From Apostichopus japonicus (lineage: Eukaryota > Echinodermata > Holothuroidea > Aspidochirotida > Stichopodidae), in the NCBI RefSeq assembly GCF_037975245.1, contig NC_092571.1:1-64000 (forward strand): a stretch of 64,000 bases of DNA. The letters are read 5' to 3'. The notes beneath the pieces were generated by a model, which saw only the letters and a program-made list of their open reading frames with translations, was not told where the DNA came from and ran no database searches. Below are positions 11,505-24,299 of the stretch, in pieces (positions within the stretch are counted from its first letter, which is position 1; every line of letters begins with the position of its first letter). The position numbers were made by a program, and so were the translations under genes.

Positions 11505-14310
11505 TTGGATCGCGGGCTCGAGACCAGGTGGGGCAGTTTGCTTTTGCTGCGATCTGGTACGGTCTCTGGAACTTTAAGTATTAGAAACGAACATAGATTT
11601 ATATCAACTGCTGTCGTGGCGCGGTTGGTTGCTCTGTACCTCGAGAGCGTGACGTATTTTGGATCGCGGGCTCGAGACCAGGTGGGGCAGTTTGCTTTTG
11701 CCGCGATCTGGTACGGTCTCTGGAACTTTAAGTATTAGAAACGAACATAGATTTATATCAACTGCTGTCGTGGCGCTGTTGGTTGCTCTGTACCTCGAGA
11801 GCGTGACGTATTTTGGATCGCGGGCTCGAGACCAGGTGGGGGCAGTTTGCTTTTGCCGCGATCTGGTACGGTCTCTGGGAACTTTAAGTATTAGAAACGA
11901 ACATAGATTTATATCAACTGCTGTCGTGGCGCGGTTGGTTGCTCTGTACCTCGAGAGAGTGCCGTATTTTGGATCGCGGGCTCGAGATCAGGTGGGGGCA
12001 GTTTGCTTTTGCCGCGATCTTATACGGTCTCTGGAACTTTAAGTATTAGAAACGAACATAGATTTATATCAACTGCTGTCGTGGCGCGGTTGGTTGCTCT
12101 GTACCTCGAGAGCGTGACGTATTTTGGATCGCGGGCTCGAGACCAGGTGGGGGCAGTTTGCTTTTGCCGTGATCTTATACGGTCTCTGGAAACTTTAAGT
12201 ATTAGACACGAACATAGATTTATATCAACTGCTGTCGTGGCGCGGTTGGTTGCTCTGTACCTCGAGAGCGTGACGTATTTTGGATCGCGGGCTCGAGACC
12301 AGGTGGGGGCAGTTTGCTTTTGCCGCGATCTTATACGGTCTCTGGGAACTTTAAGTATTAGAAACGAACATAGATTTATATCAACTGCTGTCGTGGCGCT
12401 GTTGGTTGCTCTGTACCTCGAGAGCGTGACGTATTTTGGATCGCGGGCTCGAGACCAGGAGGGGGCAGTTTGCTTTTGCCGCGATCTTATACGGTCTCTG
12501 GAACTTTAAGTATTAGAAACGAACATAGATTTATATCAACTGCTGTCGTGGCGCGGTTGGTTGCTCTGTACCTCGAGAGCGTGACGTATTTTGGATCGCG
12601 GGCTCGAGACCAGGTGGGGGCAGTTTGCTTTTGCCGGGTTCTTATACGGTCTCTGGAACTTTAAGTATTAGAAACGAACATAGATTTATATCAACTGCTG
12701 TCGTGGCGCGGTTGGTTGCTCTGTACCTCGAGAGCGTGACGTATTTTGGATCGCGGGCTCGAGACCAGGTGGGGGCAGTTTGCTTTTTTGGCGATCTTAT
12801 ACGGTCTCTGGAACTTTAAGTATTAGAAACGAACATAGATTTATATCAACTGCTGTCGTGGCGCGGTTGGTTGCTCTGTACCTCGAGAGCGTGACGTATT
12901 TTGGATCGCGGGCTCGAGACCAGGTGGGGCAGTTTGCTTTTGCTGCGATCTGGTACGGTCTCTGGAACTTTAAGTATTAGAAACGAACATAGATTTATAT
13001 CAACTGCTGTCGTGGCGCGGTTGGTTGCTCTGTACCTCGAGAGCGTGACGTATTTTGGATCGCGGGCTCGAGACCAGGTGGGGCAGTTTGCTTTTGCCGC
13101 GATCTGGTACGGTCTCTGGGAACTTTAAGTATTAGAAACGAACATAGATTTATATCAACTGCTGTCGTGGCGCTGTTGGTTGCTCTGTACCTCGAGAGCG
13201 TGACGTATTTTGGATCGCGGGCTCGAGACCAGGTGGGGGCAGTTTGCTTTTGCCGCGATCTGGTACGGTCTCTGGGAACTTTAAGTATTAGAAACGAACA
13301 TAGATTTATATCAACTGCTGTCGTGGCGCGGTTGGTTGCTCTGTACCTCGAGAGAGTGCCGTATTTTGGATCGCGGGCTCGAGATCAGGTGGGGGCAGTT
13401 TGCTTTTGCCGCGATCTTATACGGTCTCTGGAACTTTAAGTATTAGAAACGAACATAGATTTATATCAACTGCTGTCGTGGCGCGGTTGGTTGCTCTGTA
13501 CCTCGAGAGCGTGACGTATTTTGGATCGCGGGCTCGAGACCAGGTGGGGGCAGTTTGCTTTTGCCGTGATCTTATACGGTCTCTGGAAACTTTAAGTATT
13601 AGACACGAACATAGATTTATATCAACTGCTGTCGTGGCGCGGTTGGTTGCTCTGTACCTCGAGAGCGTGACGTATTTTGGATCGCGGGCTCGAGACCAGG
13701 TGGGGGCAGTTTGCTTTTGCCGCGATCTTATACGGTCTCTGGGAACTTTAAGTATTAGAAACGAACATAGATTTATATCAACTGCTGTCGTGGCGCTGTT
13801 GGTTGCTCTGTACCTCGAGAGCGTGACGTATTTTGGATCGCGGGCTCGAGACCAGGAGGGGGCAGTTTGCTTTTGCCGCGATCTTATACGGTCTCTGGAA
13901 CTTTAAGTATTAGAAACGAACATAGATTTATATCAACTGCTGTCGTGGCGCGGTTGGTTGCTCTGTACCTCGAGAGCGTGACGTATTTTGGATCGCGGGC
14001 TCGAGACCAGGTGGGGGCAGTTTGCTTTTGCCGGGTTCTTATACGGTCTCTGGAACTTTAAGTATTAGAAACGAACATAGATTTATATCAACTGCTGTCG
14101 TGGCGCGGTTGGTTGCTCTGTACCTCGAGAGCGTGACGTATTTTGGATCGCGGGCTCGAGACCAGGTGGGGGCAGTTTGCTTTTTTGGCGATCTTATACG
14201 GTCTCTGGAACTTTAAGTATTAGAAACGAACATAGATTTATATCAACTGCTGTCGTGGCGCGGTTGGTTGCTCTGTACCTCGAGAGCGTGACGTATTTTG
14301 GATCGCGGGC
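11505..14310 (+). repeat. Higher-order duplication, about 1.397 kb (nine units), two copies
   Basis: Copy 1 is about 11,505-12,900 and copy 2 about 12,901-14,310. Paired private variants are 'ttttgctgcg' (11,541/12,937), 'gagagagtgcc' (11,953/13,350), 'gccgtgatc' (12,166/13,563), 'accaggaggggg' (12,454/13,851) and 'cttttttggcg' (12,783/14,180), all about 1,397 bp apart. The 'cttttttggcg' unit also appears near 16,825 and 22,887 with similar neighbours, so fragments of this block were copied further. Confidence 0.85.
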
Positions 14311-17099
14311 TCGAGACCAGGTGGGGGCAGTTTGCTTTTGCCGCGATCTGGTACGGTCTCTGGAACTTTAAGTATTAGAAACGAACATAGATTTATATCA
14401 ACTGCTGTCGTGGCGCGGTTGGTTGCTCTGTACCTCGAGAGCGTGACGTATTTTGGATCGCGGGCTCGAGACCAGGTGGGGGCAGTTTGCTTTTGCCGCG
14501 ATCTGGTACGGTCTCTGGAACTTTAAGTATTAGAAACGAACATAGATTTATATCAACTGCTGTCGTGGCGCGGTTGGTTGCTCTGTACCTCGAGAGCGTG
14601 ACGTATTTTGGATCGCGGGCTCGAGACCAGGTGGGGGCAGTTTGCTTTTGCCGCGATCTCATTCGGTCTCTGGGAACTTTAAGTATTAGAAACGAACATA
14701 GATTTATATCAACTGCTGTCGTGGCTCGGTTGGTTGCTCTGTACCTCGAGAGCGTGACGTATTTTGGATCGCGGGCTCGAGACCAGGTGGGGGCAGTTTG
14801 CTTTTGCCGCGATCTTATACGGTCTCTGGAACTTTAAGTATTAGAAACGAACATAGATTTATATCAACTGCTGTCGTGGCGCGGTTGGTTGCTCTGTACC
14901 TCGAGAGCGTGACGTATTTTGGATCGCGGGCTCGAGACCAGGTGGGGGCAGTTTGCTTTTGCCGCGATCTTATACGGTCTCTGGAACTTTAAGTATTAGA
15001 AACGAACATAGATTTATATCAACTGCTGTCGTGGCGCGGTTGGTTGCTCTGTACCTCGAGAGCGTGACGTATTTTGGATCGCGGGCTCGAGACCAGGTGG
15101 GGGCAGTTTGCTTTTGCCGCGATCTCATACGGTCTCTGGAACTTTAAGTATTAGAAACGAACATAGATTTATATCAACTGCTGTCGTGGCGCGGTTGGTT
15201 GCTCTGTACCTCGAGAGCGTGACGTATTTTGGATCGCGGGCTCGAGACCAGGTGGGGGCAGTTTGCTTTTGCCGCGATCTTATACGGTCTCTGGAACTTT
15301 AAGTATTAGAAACGAACATAGATTTATATCAACTGCTGTCGTGGCGCGGTTGGTTGCTCTGTACCTCGAGAGCGTGACGTATTTTGGATCGCGGGCTCGA
15401 GACCAGGTGGGGGCAGTTTGCTTTTGCCGCGATCTCATACGGTCTCTGGGAACTTTAAGTATTAGAAACGAACATAGATTTATATCAACTGCTGTCGTGG
15501 CGCGGTTGGTTGCTCTGTACCTCGAGAGCGTGACGTATTTTGGATCGCGGGCTCGAGACCAGGTGGGGGCAGTTTGCTTTTGCCGCGATCTTATACGGTC
15601 TCTGGGAACTTTAAGTATTAGAAACAAACATAGATTTATATCAACTGCTGTCGTGGCGCGGTTGGTTGCTCTGTACCTCGAGAGCGTGACGTATTTTGGA
15701 TCGCGGGCTCGAGACCAGGTGGGGGCAGTTTGCTTTTGCCGCGATCTTATACGGTCTCTGGGAACTTTAAGTATTAGAAACGAACATAGATTTATATCAA
15801 CTGCTGTCGTGGCGCGGTTGGTTGCTCTGTACCTCGAGAGCGTGACGTATTTTGGATCGCGGGCTCGAGACCAGGTGGGGGCAGTTTGCTTTTGCCGCGA
15901 TCTTATACGGTCTCTGGGAACTTTAAGTATTAGAAACGAACACAGATTTATATCAACTGCTGTCGTGGCGCGGTTGGTTGCTCTGTACCTGGAGAGCGTG
16001 ACGTATTTTGGATCGCGGGCTCGAGACCAGGTGGGGGCAGTTTGCTTTTGCCGCGATCTTATACGGTCTCTGGAACTTTAAGTATTAGAAACGAACATAG
16101 ATTTATATCAACTGCTGTGGTGGCGCGGTTGGTTTCTCTGTACCTCGAGAGCGTGACGTATTTTGGATCGCGGGCTCGAGACCAGGTGGGGGCAGTTTGC
16201 TTTTGCCGCGATCTGGTACGGTCTCTGGGAACTTTAAGTATTAGAAACGAACATAGATTTATATCAACTGCTGTCGTGGCTCGGTTGGTTTCTCTGTACC
16301 TCGAGAGCGTGACGTATTTTGGATCGCGGGCTCGAGACCAGGTGGGGGCAGTTTGCTTTTGCCGGGTTCTTATACGGTCTCTGGGAACTTTAAGTATTAG
16401 AAACGAACATAGATTTATATCAACTGCTGTCGTGGCGCTGTTGGTTGCTCTGTACCTCGAGAGCGTGACGTATTTTGGATCGCGGGCTCGAGACCAGGTG
16501 GGGGCAGTTTGCTTTTGCCGCGATCTTATACGGTCTCTGGAACTTTAAGTATTAGAAACGAACATAGATTTATATCAACTGCTGTCGTGCCGCGGTTGGT
16601 TGCTCTGTACCTCGAGAGCGTGACGTATTTTGGATCGCGGGCTCGAGACCAGGTGGGGGCAGTTTGCTTTTGCCGGGTTCTTATACGGTCTCTGGAACTT
16701 TAAGTATTAGAAACGAACATAGATTTATATCAACTGCTGTCGTGGCGCGGTTGGTTGCTCTGTACCTCGAGAGCGTGACGTATTTTGGATCGCGGGCTCG
16801 AGACCAGGTGGGGGCAGTTTGCTTTTTTGGCGATCTTATACGGTCTCTGGAACTTTAAGTATTAGAAACGAACATAGATTTATATCAACTGATGTCGTGG
16901 CGCGGTTGGTTGCTCTGTACCTCGAGAGCGAGACGTATTTTGGATCGCGGGCTCGAGACCAGGTGGGGCAGTTTGCTTTTGCCGCGATCTGGTACGGTCT
17001 CTGGGAACTTTAAGTATTAGAAACGAACATAGATTTATATCAACTGCTGTCGTGGCGCGGTTGGTTGCTCTGTACCTCGAGAGCGTGACGTATTTTGGA

Positions 17100-20000
17100 T
17101 CGCGGGCTCGAGATCTGGTGGGGGCAGTTTGCTTTTGCCGCGATCTCATACGGTCTCTGGAACTTTAAGTATTAGAAACGAACATAGATTCATATCAACT
17201 GCTGTCGTGGCGCGGTTGGTTGCTCTGTACCTCGAGAGCGTGACGTATTTTGGATCGCGGGCTCGAGACCAGGTGGGGGCAGTTTGCTTTTGCCGCAATC
17301 TTATACGGTCTCTGGGAACTTTAAGTATTAGAAACGAACATAGATTTATATCAACTGATGTCGTGGCGCGGTTGGTTGCTCTGTACCTCGAGAGCGTGAC
17401 GTATTTTGGATCGCGGGCTCGAGACCAGGTGGGGGCAGTTTGCTTTTGCCGCGATCTCATACGGTCTCTGGGAACTTTAAGTATTAGAAACGAACATAGA
17501 TTTATATCAACTGCTGTCGTGGCGCGGTTGGTTGCTCTGTACCTCGAGAGCGTGACGTATTTTGGATCGCGGGCTCGAGACCAGGTGGGGGCAGTTTGCT
17601 TTTGCCGCGATCTCATACGGTCTCTGGGAACTTTAAGTATTAGAAACGAACATAGATTTATATCAACTGCTGTCGTGGCGCGGTTGGTTGCTCTGTACCT
17701 GGAGAGCGTGACGTATTTTGGATCGCGGGCTCGAGACCAGGTGGGGGCAGTTTGCTTTTGCCGCGATCTCATACGGTCTCTGGAACTTTAAGTATTAGAA
17801 ACGAACATAGATTTATATCAACTGCTGTCGTGGCGCGGTTGGTTGCTCTGTACCTCGAGAGCGTGACGTATTTTGGATCGCGGGCTCGAGACCAGGTGGG
17901 GGCAGTTTGCTTTTGCCGCGATCTGGTACGGTCTCTGGGAACTTTAAGTATTAGAAACGAACATAGATTTATATCAACTGCTGTCGTGGCGCGGTTGGTT
18001 GCTCTGTACCTCGAGAGCGTGACGTATTTTGGATCGCGGGCTCGAGATCTGGTGGGGGCAGTTTGCTTTTGCCGCGATCTCATACGGTCTCTGGAACTTT
18101 AAGTATTAGAAACGAACATAGATTCATATCAACTGCTGTCGTGGCGCGGTTGGTTGCTCTGTACCTCGAGAGCGTGACGTATTTTGGATCGCGGGCTCGA
18201 GACCAGGTGGGGGCAGTTTGCTTTTGCCGCAATCTTATACGGTCTCTGGGAACTTTAAGTATTAGAAACGAACATAGATTTATATCAACTGCTGTCGTGG
18301 CGCGGTTGGTTGCTCTGTACCTCGAGAGCGTGACGTATTTTGGATCGCGGGCTCGAGACCAGGTGGGGGCAGTTTGCTTTTGCCGGGATCTTATACGGTC
18401 TCTGGGAACTTTAAGTATTAGAAACGAACATAGATTTATATCAACTGATGTCGTGGCGCGGTTGGTTGCTCTGTACCTCGAGAGCGTGACGTATTTTGGA
18501 TCGCGGGCTCGAGACCAGGTGGGGGCAGTTTGCTTTTGCCGCGATCTTATACGGTCTCTGGGAACTTTAAGTATTAGAAACAAACATAGATTTATATCAA
18601 CTGCTGTCGTGGCGCGGTTGGTTGCTCTGTACCTCGAGAGCGTGACGTATTTTGGATCGCGGGCTCGAGACCAGGTGGGGCCAGTTTGCTTTTGCCGCGA
18701 TCTCATACGGTCTCTGGGAACTTTAAGTATTAGAAACGAACATAGATTTATATCAACTGCTGTCGTGGCGCGGTTGGTTGCTCTGTACCTCGAGAGCGTG
18801 ACGTATTTTGGATCGCGGGCTCGAGACCAGGTGGGGGCAGTTTGCTTTTGCCGCGATCTCATACGGTCTCTGGGAACTTTAAGTATTAGAAACGAACATA
18901 GATTTATATCAACTGCTGTCGTGGCGCGGTTGGTTGCTCTGTACCTGGAGAGCGTGACGTATTTTGGATCGCGGGCTCGAGACCAGGTGGGGGCAGTTTG
19001 CTTTTGCCGCGATCTCATACGGTCTCTGGAACTTTAAGTATTAGAAACGAACATAGATTTATATCAACTGCTGTCGTGGCGCGGTTGGTTGCTCTGTACC
19101 TCGAGAGCGTGACGTATTTTGGATCGCGGGCTCGAGACCAGGTGGGGGCAGTTTGCTTTTGCCGCGATCTGGTACGGTCTCTGGGAACTTTAAGTATTAG
19201 AAACGAACATAGATTTATATCAACTGCTGTCGTGGCGCGGTTGGTTGCTCTGTACCTCGAGAGCGTGACGTATTTTGGATCGCGGGCTCGAGATCTGGTG
19301 GGGGCAGTTTGCTTTTGCCGCGATCTCATACGGTCTCTGGAACTTTAAGTATTAGAAACGAACATAGATTCATATCAACTGCTGTCGTGGCGCGGTTGGT
19401 TGCTCTGTACCTCGAGAGCGTGACGTATTTTGGATCGCGGGCTCGAGACCAGGTGGGGGCAGTTTGCTTTTGCCGCAATCTTATACGGTCTCTGGGAACT
19501 TTAAGTATTAGAAACGAACATAGATTTATATCAACTGCTGTCGTGGCGCGGTTGGTTGCTCTGTACCTCGAGAGCGTGACGTATTTTGGATCGCGGGCTC
19601 GAGACCAGGTGGGGGCAGTTTGCTTTTGCCGGGATCTTATACGGTCTCTGGGAACTTTAAGTATTAGAAACGAACATAGATTTATATCAACTGCTGTCGT
19701 GGCGCGGTTGGTTGCTCTGTACCTCGAGAGCGTGACGTATTTTGGATCGCGGGCTCGAGACCAGGTGGGGGCAGTTTGCTTTTGCCGCGATCTCATACGG
19801 TCTCTGGGAACTTTAAGTATTAGAAACGAACATAGATTTATATCAACTGCTGTCGTGGCGCGGTTGGTTGCTCTGTACCTGGAGAGCGTGACGTATTTTG
19901 GATCGCGGGCTCGAGACCAGGTGGGGGCAGTTTGCTTTTGCCGCGATCTTATACGGTCTCTGGAACTTTAAGTATTAGAAACGAACATAGATTTATATCA

Positions 20001-22460
20001 ACTGCTGTCGTGGCGCGGTTGGTTGCTCTGTACCTCGAGAGCGTGACGTATTTTGGATCGCGGGCTCGAGACCAGGTGGGGGCAGTTTGCTTTTGCCGCG
20101 ATCTGGTACGGTCTCTGGAACTTTAAGTATTAGAAACGAACATAGATTTATATCAACTGCTGTCGTGGCGCGGTTGGTTGCTCTGTACCTCGAGAGCGTG
20201 ACGTATTTTGGATCGCGGGCTCGAGATCTGGTGGGGGCAGTTTGCTTTTGCCGCGATCTCATACGGTCTCTGGAACTTTAAGTATTAGAAACGAACATAG
20301 ATTCATATCAACTGCTGTCGTGGCGCGGTTGGTTGCTCTGTACCTCGAGAGCGTGACGTATTTTGGATCGCGGGCTCGAGACCAGGTGGGGGCAGTTTGC
20401 TTTTGCCGCAATCTTATACGGTCTCTGGGAACTTTAAGTATTAGAAACGAACATAGATTTATATCAACTGCTGTCGTGGCGCGGTTGGTTGCTCTGTACC
20501 TCGAGAGCGTGACGTATTTTGGATCGCGGGCTCGAGACCAGGTGGGGGCAGTTTGCTTTTGCCGCGATCTGGTACGGTCTCTGGAACTTTAAGTATTAGA
20601 AACGAACATAGATTTATATCAACTGCTGTCGTGGCGCGGTTGGTTGCTCTGTACCTCGAGAGCGTGACGTATTTTGGATCGCGGGCTCGAGATCTGGTGG
20701 GGGCAGTTTGCTTTTGCCGCGATCTCATACGGTCTCTGGAACTTTAAGTATTAGAAACGAACATAGATTCATATCAACTGCTGTCGTGGCGCGGTTGGTT
20801 GCTCTGTACCTCGAGAGCGTGACGTATTTTGAATCGCGGGCTCGAGACCAGGTGGGGGCAGTTTGCTTTTGCCGCAATCTTATACGGTCTCTGGGAACTT
20901 TAAGTATTAGAAACGAACATAGATTTATATCAACTGCTGTCGTGGCGCGGTTGGTTGCTCTGTACCTCGAGAGCGTGACGTATTTTGGATCGCGGGCTCG
21001 AGATCTGGTGGGGGCAGTTTGCTTTTGCCGCGATCTCATACGGTCTCTGGAACTTTAAGTATTAGAAACGAACATAGATTCATATCAACTGCTGTCGTGG
21101 CGCGGTTGGTTGCTCTGTACCTCGAGAGCGTGACGTATTTTGGATCGCGGGCTCGAGACCAGGTGGGGGCAGTTTGCTTTTGCCGCAATCTTATACGGTC
21201 TCTGGGAACTTTAAGTATTAGAAACGAACATAGATTTATATCAACTGCTGTCGTGGCGCGGTTGGTTGCTCTGTACCTCGAGAGCGTGACGTATTTTGGA
21301 TCGCGGGCTCGAGACCAGGTGGGGGCAGTTTGCTTTTGCCGCGATCTGGTACGGTCTCTGGAACTTTAAGTATTAGAAACGAACATAGATTTATATCAAC
21401 TGCTGTCGTGGCGCGGTTGGTTGCTCTGTACCTCGAGAGCGTGACGTATTTTGGATCGCGGGCTCGAGATCTGGTGGGGGCAGTTTGCTTTTGCCGCGAT
21501 CTCATACGGTCTCTGGAACTTTAAGTATTAGAAACGAACATAGATTCATATCAACTGCTGTCGTGGCGCGGTTGGTTGCTCTGTACCTCGAGAGCGTGAC
21601 GTATTTTGGATCGCGGGCTCGAGACCAGGTGGGGGCAGTTTGCTTTTGCCGCAATCTTATACGGTCTCTGGGAACTTTAAGTATTAGAAACGAACATAGA
21701 TTTATATCAACTGCTGTCGTGGCGCGGTTGGTTGCTCTGTACCTCGAGAGCGTGACGTATTTTGGATCGCGGGCTCGAGACCAGGTGGGGGCAGTTTGCT
21801 TTTGCCGCGATCTTATACGGTCTCTGGAACTTTAAGTATTAGAAACGAACATAGATTTATATCAACTGCTGTCGTGGCGCGGTTGGTTGCTCTGTACCTC
21901 GAGAGCGTGACGTATTTTGGATCGCGGGCTCGAGACCAGATGGGGGCATTTTGCTTTTGCCGCGATCTGGTACGGTCTCTGGAACATTAAGTATTAGAAA
22001 CGAACATAGATTTATATCAACTGCTGTCGTGGCGCGGTTGGTTGCTCTGTACCTCGAGAGCGTGACGTATTTTGGATCGCGGGCTCGAGATCTGGTGGGG
22101 GCAGTTTGCTTTTGCCGCGATCTCATACGGTCTCTGGAACTTTAAGTATTAGAAACGAACATAGATTTATATCAACTGCTGTCGTGGCGCGGTTGGTTGC
22201 TCTGTACCTCGAGAGCGTGACGTATTTTGGATCGCGGGCTCGAGATCTGGTGGGGGCAGTTTGCTTTTGCCGCGATCTCATACGGTCTCTGGAACTTTAA
22301 GTATTAGAAACGAACATAGATTCATATCTACTGCTGTCGTGGCGCGGTTGGTTGCTCTGTACCTCGAGAGCGTGACGTATTTTGGATCGCGGGCTCGAGA
22401 CCAGGTGGGGGCAGTTTGCTTTTGCCGCAATCTTATACGGTCTCTGGAACTTTAAGTATT
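17100..22460 (+). repeat. Short-period higher-order array (2- to 8-unit) marked by 'gattcatat' and 'ccgcaatctt'
   Basis: Units with 'gattcatatc' (near 17,190, 18,124, 19,370, 20,303, 20,770, 21,081, 21,546, 22,321) are normally preceded by a unit with 'gagatctgg' and carry 'ccgcaatctt' about 110 bp downstream. Spacings are about 934, 1246, 933, 467, 311, 465 and 775 bp, which are six, eight, six, three, two, three and five monomers. This block therefore has a repeated three-unit motif with slippage rather than one long duplication. Confidence 0.8.
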
Positions 22461-24299
22461 AGAAACGAACATAGATTTATATCAACTGCTGTCGTGCCGC
22501 GGTTGGTTGCTCTGTACCTCGAGAGCGTGACGTATTTTGGATCGCGGGCTCGAGACCAGGTGGGGGCAGTTTGCTTTTGCCGCGATCTCATACGGTCTCT
22601 GGAACTTTAAGTATTAGAAACGAACATAGATTTATATCAACTGCTGTCGTGGCGCGGTTGGTTGCTCTGTACCTCGAGAGCGTGACGTATTTTGGATCGC
22701 GGGCTCGAGACCAGGTGGGGGCAGTCTGCTTTTGCCGCGATCTTATACGGTCTCTGGAACTTTAAGTATTAGAAACGAACATAGATTTATATCAACTGCT
22801 GTCGTGGCGCGGTTGGTTGCTCTGTACCTCGAGAGCGTGACGTATTTTGGATCGCGGGCTCGAGACCAGGTGGGGGCAGTTTGCTTTTTTGGCGATCTTA
22901 TACGGTCTCTGGAACTTTAAGTATTAGAAACGAACATAGATTTATATCAACTGATGTCGTGGCGCGGTTGGTTGCTCTGTACCTCGAGAGCGAGACGTAT
23001 TTTGGATCGCGGGCTCGAGACCAGGTGGGGCAGTTTGCTTTTGCCGCGATCTGGTACGGTCTCTGGGAACTTTAAGTATTAGAAACGAACATAGATTTAT
23101 ATCAACTGCTGTCGTGGCGCGGTTGGTTGCTCTGTACCTCGAGAGCGTGACGTATTTTGGATCGCGGGCTCGAGACCAGGTGGGGGCAGTCTGCTTTTGC
23201 CGCGATCTTATACGGTATCTGGAACTTTAAGTATTAGAAACGAACATAGATTTATATCAACTGCTGTCGTGGCGCGGTTGGTTGCTCTGTACCTCGAGAG
23301 CGTGACGTATTTTGGATCGCGGGCTCGAGACCAGGTGGGGGCAGTTTGCTTTTGCCGGGTTCTTATACGGTCTCTGGAACTTTAAGTATTAGAAACGAAC
23401 ATAGATTTATATCAACTGCTGTCGTGGCGCGGTTGGTTGCTCTGTACCTCGAGAGCGTGACGTATTTTGGATCGCGGGCTCGAGACCAGGTGGGGGCAGT
23501 TTGATTTGCCGCGATCTGGTACGGTCTCTGGAACTTTAAGTATTAGAAACGAACATAGATTCATATCAACTGCTGTCGTGGCGCGGTTGGTTGCTCTGTA
23601 CCTCGAGAGCGTGACGTATTTTGGATCGCGGGCTCCAGATCTGGTGGGGGCAGTTTGCTTTTGCCGCAATCTTATACGGTCTCTGGGAACTTTAAGTATT
23701 AGAAACGAACATAGATTTATATCAACTGCTGTCGTGGCGCGGTTGGTTGCTCTGTACCTCGAGAGCGTGACGTATTTTGGATCGCGGGCTGGAGACCAGG
23801 TGGGGGCAGTTTGCTTTTGCCGCGATCTTATACGGTCTCTGGGAACTTTAAGTATTAGAAACGAACATAGATTTATATCAACTGCTGTCGTGGCGCGGTT
23901 GGTTGCTCTGTACCTCGAGAGCGTGACGTATTTTGGATCGCGGGCTCGAGACCAGGTGGGGGCAGTTTGCTTTTGCCGGGATCTTATACGGTCTCTGGGA
24001 ACTTTAAGTATTAGAAACGAACATAGATTTATATCAACTGCTGTCGTGGCGCGGTTGGTTGCTCTGTACCTCGAGAGCGTGACGTATTTTGGATCGCGGG
24101 CTCGAGACCAGGTGGGGGCAGTTTGCTTTTGCCGGGTTCTTATACGGTCTCTGGGAACTTTAAGTATTAGAAACGAACATAGATTTATATCAACTGCTGT
24201 CGTGGCGCTGTTGGTTGCTCTGTACCTCGAGAGCGTGACGTATTTTGGATCGCGGGCTCGAGACCAGGTGGGGGCAGTTTGCTTTTGCCGCAATCTTAT

